A stretch of DNA of 64,000 bases. Origin: Corynebacterium glucuronolyticum DSM 44120. Its GTDB lineage: Bacteria; Actinomycetota; Actinomycetes; Mycobacteriales; Mycobacteriaceae. The stretch is taken from contig NZ_CP047452.1 of the NCBI RefSeq assembly GCF_030440595.1, forward strand, positions 372,001 through 436,000, given 5' to 3'. Shown piece by piece: positions 9,546-17,406 of this stretch (within the stretch, counting starts at the first letter, position 1; each line of letters starts with the position of its first letter). Below the pieces are notes generated by a model that made no database searches, had not been told where the DNA came from, and saw only the letters and a program-made list of their open reading frames with translations. A program made the position numbers and the translations under genes.

Positions 9546-9737
9546 ATGCCAGTAGAGCCGAAGTGCCCGATTCGCTATGGAGATCCGTGCTCGCTTTGTG
9601 TGCCGGGAGCGACCGGGCCGCAGGACTGTCAGCTGGTTGCTCTGGTTCGCGATGATCCGGAGTTGATGGAGCTGCGTCGTGAGATGATTGCCCGCAAAAA
9701 GGGCGAAAATCGGTCACGCGGTGCCAGTAATAATTAA
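9546..9737 (+). CDS. Small conserved actinobacterial Cys-containing protein (DUF6767-like)
   Basis: A 63-residue cytoplasmic protein with four Cys: CPI near the start, then CSLCVPGATGPQDC. The spacing (C-x7-C-x2-C-x9-C) hints at a small metal site, followed by a basic, Lys/Arg-rich tail. The pattern CPIRxGxPCxLCxPGATGPxDC matches my memory of a short uncharacterised actinobacterial family (DUF6767). A TACCTT hexamer six bases before the ATG suggests a leaderless transcript; there is no ribosome site. It lies between lpd and sdhC. Function is unknown. Confidence 0.75.
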   Translation: MPVEPKCPIRYGDPCSLCVPGATGPQDCQLVALVRDDPELMELRREMIARKKGENRSRGASNN

Positions 9738-9854
9738 AAAGAATTACCACGTTCGAGGGCGTAATACGTGCTATCGCGAATATTTCGTGACCGTGAAAAC
9801 TAAGTTATTGCTGAGCACTGTTACTCACGGGCTAGTAAGGCCCTGCGCTCGATG

Positions 9855-9870
9855 TGTGACGTTAAGCACG
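9855..9870 (+). promoter_or_regulatory. Possible GlxR (CRP-type) operator upstream of sdhC
   Basis: TGTGACGTTAAGCACG keeps one full half-site and part of the other of the GlxR consensus TGTGAnnTAnnTCACA. It lies 67 bases before the sdhC start, in a 200-base intergenic region that also holds the CGAATATTTCG inverted repeat near 9777. sdhCAB is a GlxR target in C. glutamicum; applying that here is inference. Confidence 0.35.
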
Positions 9871-9936
9871 TCAAGATACGGAAAGTGGGAGATTTTTTCT
9901 GCTAGGCCGTAAGGTAAAAGGGACACTGGAGGTGCC

Positions 9937-10692
9937 ATGACTGTTAAATATGATGACCGTGAGGCCATTGCTCACGGTAAAATCACTACAAAGCCGCTGC
10001 GTGAGCGGCCGAGCGCGCCCTCATGGGCGTTGAAGCTCATTATGGCGATTACGGGCATTATTTTCGGCCTGTTCGTCTTTGTCCACATGATCGGAAACCT
10101 GAAGATCTTCCTTCCGGATACCGACGGGGTTAACCATCTGAATGAGTACGCGGCGTTCCTGCGTGAGTTCGGTGAACCAATGTTGCCCTACGGTTCCTTC
10201 CTGTGGGCATTCCGAATTGTTCTCCTCGTGTGCCTGATCGCACACATTTACTCTGCCTTCGCGCTCCACGGGCGTGGCCAGAAGTCCCGCGGCAAGTTCC
10301 GCCGCTCTGGCCTTATGGGGGGTCTGAACAGTTTCTCCGCACGAACCATGCTCGTCACGGGTATCGTGCTGCTTCTGTTCATCATCTTCCACCTGCTGGA
10401 TCTGACGATCGGCGCACAGCCGGCTGCAACGGCAGCATTCGAGCACGGTGAAGCATACGCAAACGTGCTCGCCAGCTTCAGCCGCCCGATCGTTGCCATC
10501 TTCTACATCCTCGCGATGGTCATCCTGTTCTTCCACCTGAGCCACGGGCTCTGGACAGCAGTGAGCGACCTGGGCATCACGGGTAAGCGCTGGCGCGCAG
10601 TCCTGCTGTTCGTGTCTTACCTCATCCCCGCCGCTGTGCTGGTGGGTAACGCACTCATCCCGATCGCCGTTCTCGCCGGTTGGCTTGTTTAG
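9937..10692 (+). CDS. sdhC: Succinate dehydrogenase cytochrome b subunit
   Basis: The 251-residue, five-helix membrane anchor of succinate:menaquinone oxidoreductase, of the Bacillus type in which one long SdhC replaces separate SdhC and SdhD. Hydrophobic segments lie near residues 29-50, 85-108, 128-150, 175-205 and 218-245. His residues in these (FVHMIGN, IFHLLD, FFHLSHG) are candidate ligands for the two hemes. A GGAGG ribosome site is six bases upstream of the ATG. It is the first gene of sdhCAB, 18 bases before sdhA. Confidence 0.94.
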   Translation: MTVKYDDREAIAHGKITTKPLRERPSAPSWALKLIMAITGIIFGLFVFVHMIGNLKIFLPDTDGVNHLNEYAAFLREFGEPMLPYGSFLWAFRIVLLVCLIAHIYSAFALHGRGQKSRGKFRRSGLMGGLNSFSARTMLVTGIVLLLFIIFHLLDLTIGAQPAATAAFEHGEAYANVLASFSRPIVAIFYILAMVILFFHLSHGLWTAVSDLGITGKRWRAVLLFVSYLIPAAVLVGNALIPIAVLAGWLV

Positions 10693-10710
10693 AAAGGGGC
10701 AGAGATAACT

Positions 10711-12762
10711 ATGAGTACTTCATCCAAGATCGAAGGTTTCGCCGCGCCCGCGAAGAGCACGGAAACCTACACCATGCCCAATGGGCAGGAATTTACCGCC
10801 CCGGCCTCGTCCGTGAGCGAAGTTGAGCTGGGCAACATCCTCGAGGCAGGTCTGCCTGAGGGTGTTCCGCTGAAGGAGGCCTGGGAGTATCACAAGGCGC
10901 ACATGACGCTGGTCTCCCCGCTGAACCGTCGCAAGTTCACCATCATCGTTGTCGGCACCGGCCTGGCCGGTGCTGCCGCAGCTGCTGCTCTCGGCGAGCT
11001 GGGCTACAACCTGAAGGTGTTCACCTACCACGATGCCCCGCGTCGTGCACACTCCATTGCTGCACAGGGTGGCGTGAACTCCGCTCGTGGCAAGAAGGTG
11101 GACAACGACTCCACCTACCGCCACGTGAAAGACACGGTGAAGGGCGGCGACTACCGCTGCCGTGAGGCTGACTGCTGGCGTCTCGCCGCTGAGTCGGTCC
11201 GCGTTATTGACCACATGAATGCCATCGGTGCACCGTTCGCTCGTGAGTACGGCGGCACGCTGGCCACCCGCTCCTTCGGTGGTGTGCAGGTGTCCCGTAC
11301 GTACTACACCCGCGGTCAGACGGGTCAGCAGCTGCAGCTTGCATCCGCTTCCGCGCTGCAGCGCCAGATCAACGAGGGCACCGTCGAGATGTTCACTCAC
11401 AATGATCTCTTCGACATCATTGTGGACGAAAAGGACGGCAAGAAGCACTGCTCCGGTGTGGTTATGCGTAACCTCATCACCGGTGAGCTCACCGCCCACA
11501 TGGGTCACGCTGTGATCCTTGCTACCGGTGGCTACGGCAACGTCTTCCACAAGACCACGCTGGCTAAGAACTCGAACGCATCTGCCATGATGCGCGCCTA
11601 CGATCAAGGTGCCTTCATGGCCAGCCCGTCGTTCATTCAGTTCCACCCGACGGGTCTGCCGAAGAACGCCGACTGGCAGTCCAAGACCATCCTCATGTCT
11701 GAGTCTCTGCGTAACGATGGCCGCATTTGGTGCCCGAAGCAGAAGGGCGACGACCGCGACCCGAACACGATTCCGGATGAGGAGCGCGACTACTTCCTCG
11801 AGCGCCGTTACCCGGCATTCGGTAACCTTGTGCCCCGCGACGTCGCTTCCCGTGCCATCACCAAGCAGCTCGTTGAGGGCTACGGTGTCGGCCCGAACCA
11901 CAACTCCGCGTACCTCGACTTCCGCGATGCCATCGAGCGTCTCGGCAAGGACACCGTGGCTGAGCGCTACGGCAACCTGTTCGACATGTACGAGGAGACG
12001 ATCGGTGAGGATCCTTACACCACGCCGATGCGTATCGCCCCGACCTGCCACTTCACCATGGGTGGTCTGTGGACGGACTTTGATGAGATGACAGCTATCG
12101 ACGGCCTGTTCGCCGCCGGTGAGTGCTCCTGGACCTACCACGGAGCTAACCGCCTCGGCGCGAACTCGCTGCTGTCCGCATCTGTGGACGGCTGGTTTAC
12201 CCTCCCGTTCTCCGTACCGAACTACCTCGGCCAGCACCTGGGCGAGGAGCTCCCACCGGCAGACTGCCCGGCAGCTCAGGCAGCCCTCAAGCGTGCGCAC
12301 GATCGCATTGAGCGCCTCATGAACATCAAGGGCAACCACGGTCCGGACTACTTCCACGAGAAGCTGGGCAAGATCCTCTACGACAAGTGTGGCGTGGATC
12401 GTAACACCGAGGCTCTCTCCCAGGCTCTGCCGGAGCTCCGCAAGCTGCGCGACGAGTTCTGGTCCGATCTGTTCATCCCCGGTGCTGCCAACGAGATGAA
12501 CCAGACCCTCGAGCTTGCTAACCGCGTTGCTGACTACTTCGAGCTGGGTGAGCTCATGTGCATCGATGCCCTCGATCGCGATGAGTCCTGTGGCGCACAC
12601 TACCGTTCGGATCACCTCAGTGAAGACGGCGAAGCCGAGCGCGACGATGAGAACTGGTGCTTCGTGTCTGCGTGGGAGCGCGGCGAAGGTAACCACTTCA
12701 TCCGCCACGCAGAGCCCCTGTACTTCGAAGAGATCCCGCTGATGACAAGGAATTACAAGTAA
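10711..12762 (+). CDS. sdhA: Succinate dehydrogenase flavoprotein subunit
   Basis: The 683-residue FAD-carrying catalytic subunit that oxidises succinate to fumarate in the TCA cycle. It has a dinucleotide fold IIVVGTGLAGAAAA near residue 75. The FAD-linking His lies in RAHSIAAQGG, substrate residues in FHPTGLP, and a conserved HTMGG-like CHFTMGGLW appears mid-protein. A C-terminal acidic tail follows the helical domain. A ribosome site (GAAAGGGG) precedes the ATG. Its stop overlaps the sdhB start by one base (TAATG). A 662-codon open frame on the opposite strand is a GC-codon shadow. Confidence 0.96.
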   Translation: MSTSSKIEGFAAPAKSTETYTMPNGQEFTAPASSVSEVELGNILEAGLPEGVPLKEAWEYHKAHMTLVSPLNRRKFTIIVVGTGLAGAAAAAALGELGYNLKVFTYHDAPRRAHSIAAQGGVNSARGKKVDNDSTYRHVKDTVKGGDYRCREADCWRLAAESVRVIDHMNAIGAPFAREYGGTLATRSFGGVQVSRTYYTRGQTGQQLQLASASALQRQINEGTVEMFTHNDLFDIIVDEKDGKKHCSGVVMRNLITGELTAHMGHAVILATGGYGNVFHKTTLAKNSNASAMMRAYDQGAFMASPSFIQFHPTGLPKNADWQSKTILMSESLRNDGRIWCPKQKGDDRDPNTIPDEERDYFLERRYPAFGNLVPRDVASRAITKQLVEGYGVGPNHNSAYLDFRDAIERLGKDTVAERYGNLFDMYEETIGEDPYTTPMRIAPTCHFTMGGLWTDFDEMTAIDGLFAAGECSWTYHGANRLGANSLLSASVDGWFTLPFSVPNYLGQHLGEELPPADCPAAQAALKRAHDRIERLMNIKGNHGPDYFHEKLGKILYDKCGVDRNTEALSQALPELRKLRDEFWSDLFIPGAANEMNQTLELANRVADYFELGELMCIDALDRDESCGAHYRSDHLSEDGEAERDDENWCFVSAWERGEGNHFIRHAEPLYFEEIPLMTRNYK

Positions 12763-13514
12763 TGAAACTGAATCTTGAAATCTGGCGTCAGGCCGACTCG
12801 AACTCCGAGGGACACTTCGAGGCCATCGCTGTTGAGGACGCCGTACCGCAGATGTCCATCCTCGAGCTTCTGGACCACGTCAACCTGAAGCTCATCGAGG
12901 AGGGCAAGGAGCCGTTCGCCTTCGCCTCCGATTGCCGCGAAGGTATTTGTGGCACCTGTGGCCTGCAGGTCAATGGTCGCCCGCACGGCCTGGACAAAAA
13001 CAAGCCTGCCTGCCAGCAGCGCCTGGCCGGCATCCACAACGACGGCGACACCCTGAAGATTGAACCGTTCCGCTCCGCCGCCTACCCGGTCATCCGTGAC
13101 CTGGTGGTTGACCGCTCCGCTCTGGATCGTGTCATGGAACAGGGTGGCTACGTCTCCGTGAACGCCGGTACCGCACCGGACGCGGACACGCTGGCTACCA
13201 GCCACGAGAACGCCGAGAAGGCTCTCGACTTCGCAGCCTGCATTGGCTGTGGCGCGTGCGTCGCGGCGTGCCCGAACGGCGCGGCCCACCTGTTCACGGG
13301 CGCAAAGCTCCAGCACCTGCGTCTGACCCCCATGGGTGAGCACGAGCGCGGTCGTCGCGCTCGCAGGATGATTGATGAGCTGGAAACCAACTTTGGGCCG
13401 TGCTCGCTGTACGGCGAGTGCGCTGATGTCTGCCCCGCGGGTATCCCCCTAACGGCGGTATCCATTGTGACGAAAGAACGCGCGCGAGCTGCTCTTCGTG
13501 GTAAAGACGACTAA
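12762..13514 (+). CDS. sdhB: Succinate dehydrogenase iron-sulfur subunit
   Basis: A 250-residue electron-transfer subunit linking SdhA to the SdhC hemes and menaquinone. The [2Fe-2S] ligands are in CREGICGTC, with a distal Cys in ACQQR. The other clusters use CIGCGACVAACP and CSLYGECADVCP. The latter two are the ferredoxin-type motifs for [4Fe-4S] and [3Fe-4S], with the usual substitution. The start overlaps the sdhA stop by one base, so translation is likely coupled. A small membrane protein gene follows 47 bases later and may be cotranscribed. Confidence 0.95.
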   Translation: MKLNLEIWRQADSNSEGHFEAIAVEDAVPQMSILELLDHVNLKLIEEGKEPFAFASDCREGICGTCGLQVNGRPHGLDKNKPACQQRLAGIHNDGDTLKIEPFRSAAYPVIRDLVVDRSALDRVMEQGGYVSVNAGTAPDADTLATSHENAEKALDFAACIGCGACVAACPNGAAHLFTGAKLQHLRLTPMGEHERGRRARRMIDELETNFGPCSLYGECADVCPAGIPLTAVSIVTKERARAALRGKDD

Positions 13515-13561
13515 AGTTGAAACGTAACTTGAGAATTTTCTGATAAGAAAGGCAGAATGCG

Positions 13562-13951
13562 ATGACCGAGAACCACGCTCTGCGAGGCGATGCCAGCACG
13601 GCAACCGCCGTGTCCGGTGCCCACGGCGAGGTAGCAACTGAGAAGCGGGAGATTGGCTCCCTCGACGTAGATCGCTACGTTGACGGCTACCAGCCGGTGT
13701 CTTTCGTTGCACCGCACTCCTCGCTGCTGAAGACCTCCACGTGGATTGGCATGGGTCTCATCCTGGCTACCCTGGCCGGCATCGGTACCCTCGTATTCGC
13801 CGCCGCAGGTGGCGCACCGACGATGAACTCCACGATTTTTACCGCAGGTATCATCATCACCGTTGTGCTGCTGGTCAGCGGTTTCGGCCTCGTATTCTAT
13901 GGTCGTCGCGATTGGAAGAAGTTCTCTAAGGCTACGGGCTACAAGCACTAG
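13562..13951 (+). CDS. Conserved corynebacterial membrane protein downstream of sdhB
   Basis: A 129-residue protein with a soluble, polar N-terminal half (about 55 residues) and two C-terminal membrane segments near residues 60-83 and 92-113, then a basic end (RRDWKKFSKATGYKH). No domain or catalytic motif is seen. It lies immediately behind sdhCAB and before a strong terminator, the position held by a conserved hypothetical gene in C. glutamicum as I remember it. A role linked to the succinate dehydrogenase complex is possible but unproven. Confidence 0.8.
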   Translation: MTENHALRGDASTATAVSGAHGEVATEKREIGSLDVDRYVDGYQPVSFVAPHSSLLKTSTWIGMGLILATLAGIGTLVFAAAGGAPTMNSTIFTAGIIITVVLLVSGFGLVFYGRRDWKKFSKATGYKH

Positions 13952-13973
13952 TCTCCTGGGCTCACTAGCCAAG

Positions 13974-14027
13974 CCAGCCCCCACAACCGCTTCGGCACCT
14001 CCGGCGGTTGCGGGAGGCTGGTTTTTT
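13974..14027 (+). terminator. Terminator of the sdhCAB operon
   Basis: A long stem: CCAGCC and CAACCGC on the left pair with GGCGGTTG and GGCTGG on the right, interrupted by small bulges, followed by TTTTTT. Confidence 0.85.
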
Positions 14028-14033
14028 CATGTC

Positions 14034-14041
14034 TACAATGG
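14034..14041 (+). promoter_or_regulatory. -10 element of the DUF445 gene, leaderless
   Basis: TACAATGG is a near-perfect corynebacterial -10, directly behind the sdh terminator. The TACAAT hexamer (14034-14039) ends 7 bases before ATG 14047, so that ATG is the likely transcript start. Confidence 0.65.
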
Positions 14042-14046
14042 CCTAT

Positions 14047-15339
14047 ATGTCGAAACTTCCTGTCCCTGGCCCCTCGCCGGAGGTGGAGGCCGAACGTCGC
14101 CGCGCGCTGCGCGGTCACAAGGCTCTTGCCACCGGTTTGCTGCTCGTCGCCACCGTGATCTACCTCGTGTGCCGGTACGTCCAGGTCCGCACCGCTGCGG
14201 ACGCGCCCGAGTGGATCGGCTTCGTCCGGGCTGCGGCGGAGGCGGGCATGATCGGTGGGCTCGCTGACTGGTTCGCCGTCACGGCCCTCTTCCGTCACCC
14301 GCTGGGGCTGAAGATTCCGCACACGGCGATTGTGAAGAACAAGAAGGATCAGCTGGGTGGGGCGCTTAGCCAGTTCGTGGGGGAGAACTTCCTCAACGCT
14401 GAGCTCATCGTGGCGAAGGTCCGCGAGGCGGGCATCCCCAACCGGATTGGCCAGTGGCTGGCGGATCCGGCCCATGCCCGCGCCGTTTCCCGCGAGGCCG
14501 GAACGCTCGGCGCGAAGGTGCTGCGCGAGGTGCCTAGGGAGGACGCGCAGGAGCTCATCCGCACGCTCGTCATTGATCGTGCCGCCGAACCGCAGTGGGC
14601 GCCGCCCATGGGCCGCGTCCTGCAGCAGCTCATCGACGACGGCAAAACGGAGCCGATCATCGAGGAGGTGGCTCAGTGGTTGCATCGCAAGACGTTGGAG
14701 TCCGAGTCACTCATCACAACGCTTATCGACGATCGGGCTCCTGCCTGGGCACCCGACTTCGCTAACCGTCTGGTTGGCGACAAGGTCTACCGCGAGGCGG
14801 TCAAATGGACGGCCGATGTGGCGCGCGATCGGTTCCACCCCGCCCGCGACGCGGTGCGTCGCGTCATCACCCAATTTGCCGTGGACCTACAAAGTGACGA
14901 GAAGACAATGGCGCGTATCGAGGATCTGAAGGAGGGAATCCTCGGTTCCACAGCGGTCAAGGAGATTCCTGTCGCCCTGTGGGAGCACGCCGTGGAGGCT
15001 CTCACGAGCGCCCTTACTGACGAGAAGTCCATCCTCCGTGTCCGCTTCGCTGAGTTCGTGCAGCGCCAGGGCGAGAACCTTCTCGACGATGCCGAGCGCC
15101 GCGCTCAGCTGGACGAGAAGATCCAGAAGGCGGCCCGCTTCCTTGCTGATAACTACGCGCCCGAAATCACCGCCATCATCTCCGAGACGGTTCAGCGCTG
15201 GGACGCGGAGGAAGCCAGTGACAAGATTGAGCTCATGGTGGGCAAGGATTTGCAGTATATTCGTCTTAACGGCACCATTGTTGGCGCCCTGGCAGGACTT
15301 GCCATCTACACTGTTTCCTACGTCCTATTTGGAGGCTAG
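14047..15339 (+). CDS. DUF445 family membrane protein
   Basis: A 430-residue protein with an N-terminal hydrophobic hairpin (about residues 25-45 and 60-80, including GLADWFAVTALFRHPLG, the DUF445 signature). A long soluble helical middle follows, with a final membrane segment at the C-terminus (VGALAGLAIYTVSYVLFG). The family is widespread and of unknown function; YheB-type relatives are envelope-associated. I chose ATG 14047 rather than in-frame ATGs at 14029 and 14038, because those lie within or before the -10 element. Two tiny genes follow within 160 bases, probably in the same operon. Confidence 0.88.
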   Translation: MSKLPVPGPSPEVEAERRRALRGHKALATGLLLVATVIYLVCRYVQVRTAADAPEWIGFVRAAAEAGMIGGLADWFAVTALFRHPLGLKIPHTAIVKNKKDQLGGALSQFVGENFLNAELIVAKVREAGIPNRIGQWLADPAHARAVSREAGTLGAKVLREVPREDAQELIRTLVIDRAAEPQWAPPMGRVLQQLIDDGKTEPIIEEVAQWLHRKTLESESLITTLIDDRAPAWAPDFANRLVGDKVYREAVKWTADVARDRFHPARDAVRRVITQFAVDLQSDEKTMARIEDLKEGILGSTAVKEIPVALWEHAVEALTSALTDEKSILRVRFAEFVQRQGENLLDDAERRAQLDEKIQKAARFLADNYAPEITAIISETVQRWDAEEASDKIELMVGKDLQYIRLNGTIVGALAGLAIYTVSYVLFGG

Positions 15340-15342
15340 ACC

Positions 15343-15492
15343 ATGAATGTGAATTCGATTATTGAGACACTCAAGCAGTTCGTCAGCAACCTGAACGTGC
15401 GCACTCGCGACTCCCGCACGCAGCTCATTGAGGACATCAAGCAGGCTTCCCAGGATACCGACTGGTCGAACCTAAAGAAGAAGGATAACTAG
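15343..15492 (+). CDS. 49-residue charged protein between DUF445 and DUF2516 genes
   Basis: An ATG frame starts 3 bases after the DUF445 stop and ends 5 bases before the DUF2516 start. It encodes 49 residues: a short helical, mixed-charge peptide (KQFVSNLNVRTRDSR, then IKQASQDTDW and a KKKD end). A GGAGG ribosome site lies at 15330-15335, inside the previous gene. No family is recognised. Tight packing and the ribosome site argue for a real gene. Confidence 0.65.
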   Translation: MNVNSIIETLKQFVSNLNVRTRDSRTQLIEDIKQASQDTDWSNLKKKDN

Positions 15493-15497
15493 ACTCT

Positions 15498-15779
15498 ATG
15501 GCAACCGCTTTCACTATCTTCCACTACGTCATCAGGGGGCTCTTTTACGCGGTAGCGCTGGCCGGGGCCCTTGGCGTCCTGCAGTGCTTTACCACCCGCG
15601 AGGACGCGTTCCCTGCAGCAGACAGGAAGCCGAAGATGACGTGGGTAGCGATCCTTGCCGGTTCTACCCTCGCCCAGTTTCTGTACCAGATCCCCTTCAT
15701 CGGCTGGATCGGCATGGTTGCTATCGGCATCTACTGGTTCGATGTCCGCCCGAGCATCAAGGACGTTCTTAGTTACTAA
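15498..15779 (+). CDS. DUF2516 family membrane protein
   Basis: A 93-residue protein with an N-terminal membrane helix (residues 6-28), a short loop with DAFPAADRKPK, and two further hydrophobic stretches (46-65 and 67-82). It ends in a VRPSIKDV motif characteristic of DUF2516 proteins in actinobacteria. It is the third gene of the DUF445 operon. No function is known. Confidence 0.85.
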   Translation: MATAFTIFHYVIRGLFYAVALAGALGVLQCFTTREDAFPAADRKPKMTWVAILAGSTLAQFLYQIPFIGWIGMVAIGIYWFDVRPSIKDVLSY

Positions 15780-15916
15780 GGCAAGTAGCGGCCGTATTGC
15801 GAGGGACATTCCAGGTACTTACCGGTACTTCCCGTCCATGCGGGACGTGCCGGGCTGAACTGGTCAAACTGTGATTTGAGGAGCGCATCTACAATCCTGT
15901 TTTTACCAGGATCGGA

Positions 15917-16834
15917 ATGAGCCAATTTGGTTTGTTGAGTGGCGACAAGCTAGTTATCGTTGACTCTGACTCAGGAGCAGTGAGTAAACGTGATGCCGGT
16001 ATGGTTACAAGTGGCATGCAGCGTGGATTGACATCGGATGATGGTGCGTGGTCGCTGCTGATCGGGTATCCGCGTGCTGCAGGGGACAGCTTCACACTTA
16101 CGGTTGGCACTCATGTGAGAACGGAACTTCTCCCGGGGCTGAGACAAGCATCGGCGGTCACCGTTGACGGAACAGCTCTAGGAGCTTTTAGAGTTAGCGA
16201 AGATAACGAGGATACGCTGTGTATTTATTCGTTTTCTCTCTCCTCAGATCTAAATCACGATTGTATCCAGCTAACTGAAGGGAAAAAGACAAGCATCCCC
16301 GTATTTTCCACTCATGCAGGCGAGCCGGAGCTCTTTTTGCTGTGGTTTACAGAAGATAACGCCGGCTGGAATGTGTATCGCCATGGAGGCGACGGATGGA
16401 AGCAGGTTAATGAGCAAGAGGGCTGGGACTATGATCACCAAAAGCACGGATACATAGCCCGCTGGTTTTCTCGGAATAGCCGCATCTACATGATCTCTAC
16501 GGAGCCAGGCTATCTAGCATTCGACTTTCCCACTGAAAAGACCACAGATCCTAAGCTTCAGTACACCACACTAACTGACCTTGTTTCCGGCCCCCAAGTT
16601 TCGATGACGATGGTCGGGGGGATCCTTTCCTCTGTCTTCTATGGTGGAGAAGATGTCGGCGCCGGGCAGTACGTGGCCGCTGGTAACCTCGCCGATCCAA
16701 CAAAACGAGTAGGCCCGTGGACGATTCCGCCAGAGCTTATGCAGGGGACAGGTTTCTCCTCGTACCAAACGGTCGATTCGCTCTTTTTTACCGACCAGGC
16801 GACTAAAGAAAAACTAGGCGCTACGCGACAGTGA
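15917..16834 (+). CDS. 5'-truncated paralogue of the lipoprotein at 35954 (probable gene remnant)
   Basis: The 305-residue frame is collinear with residues ~100-407 of the lipoprotein gene at 35954-37177. It shares MQRGLTSDDG/MLRGTRSEDG-like and KRVGPW-IPPE segments. Homology runs upstream of this ATG: codons 15878-15916 read EERIYNPVFTRIG, matching EREQIYPPTFVRG in the paralogue. An in-frame TGA at 15872 blocks the rest. The signal peptide and first ~90 residues are therefore lost, so an exported product cannot be made. It is either a decaying pseudogene or a cytoplasmic relic. The family is unknown. Codon use is less GC-biased than its neighbours. Its 3' end overlaps the convergent TetR gene by 21 bases. 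Confidence 0.7.
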   Translation: MSQFGLLSGDKLVIVDSDSGAVSKRDAGMVTSGMQRGLTSDDGAWSLLIGYPRAAGDSFTLTVGTHVRTELLPGLRQASAVTVDGTALGAFRVSEDNEDTLCIYSFSLSSDLNHDCIQLTEGKKTSIPVFSTHAGEPELFLLWFTEDNAGWNVYRHGGDGWKQVNEQEGWDYDHQKHGYIARWFSRNSRIYMISTEPGYLAFDFPTEKTTDPKLQYTTLTDLVSGPQVSMTMVGGILSSVFYGGEDVGAGQYVAAGNLADPTKRVGPWTIPPELMQGTGFSSYQTVDSLFFTDQATKEKLGATRQ

Positions 16835-17392
16835 CATGAGGACGATGGTGGCGAAGCATGCGGTGACCTCGTCGCGTGGGGCGAGTTTGAAAAAGGCGAG
16901 ACCAAGCGGGGAATCGGTTGAGACGGGAACACGGCCGATAGCGCGCAGCACGACGGTGGCTACGTGGTAGAGGGCCTCTTCCATCGCGTCCAGTGGCAGG
17001 TCAGTGAACTGACCACGGGCGACGGCAGCGATCATCTCCAGGTTGATGATCTGTGCGTCACCATCCAGCCCGGTGGCCGCCGCAGCGTTGCGCAACAGGG
17101 TGGCAAGCTTGTCGGCGTCGGAAAGCAGAGAGAAACTGGGAGTAAACCGGGAGATTGATTCGATCCAGCGGTCGTCGAGGGCGAGTGCACGGTCGGTGAG
17201 CCCGGTGAGGTGCTCGGTGAGGGTGGCGGACAGGAGCTCGTCGAGGCTTGTGAAATTGGAGTAAAACGCCCCCCGGGACAGCCCCGCCTCCGTGGTGATG
17301 CGGTCGATCCGGCAGCCGCCGATTCCCTGGCGGATGATCATGCGGCGGGTGGCTTCGTGCAGTCGCTTAATGGTCTCCGATCGGGTGCTCAT
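16814..17392 (-). CDS. TetR-family transcriptional regulator
   Basis: A 192-residue repressor. The N-terminal helix-turn-helix spans about residues 22-45, with the classic IDRITTEAGLSRGAFYSNF core, followed by a helical ligand-binding domain without a recognisable effector signature. I start at ATG 17392 rather than the open extension upstream, because the minus-strand CACAAT hexamer at 17399-17404 ends six bases before it. It is divergent from the DeoC-like gene with only 14 bases between start codons, so it may control that gene and itself through one operator. Confidence 0.85.
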   Translation of the reverse strand: MSTRSETIKRLHEATRRMIIRQGIGGCRIDRITTEAGLSRGAFYSNFTSLDELLSATLTEHLTGLTDRALALDDRWIESISRFTPSFSLLSDADKLATLLRNAAAATGLDGDAQIINLEMIAAVARGQFTDLPLDAMEEALYHVATVVLRAIGRVPVSTDSPLGLAFFKLAPRDEVTACFATIVLMSLSRSA

Positions 17393-17406
17393 TCTACTAT
17401 TGTGCC
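17393..17406. promoter_or_regulatory. 14-bp divergent leaderless promoter between tetR and the DeoC-like gene
   Basis: On the plus strand TACTAT (17395-17400) ends six bases before ATG 17407. On the minus strand CACAAT (17399-17404) ends six bases before ATG 17392. The two -10 elements overlap by two bases, so both -35 regions and any operator lie inside the opposing coding sequence. Confidence 0.6.

Noticed and set aside
10720..12708. A 662-codon open frame antisense to sdhA
   Set aside because: Mirror of strong codon bias in a highly expressed gene. sdhA has all catalytic motifs; the antisense product has no domain.
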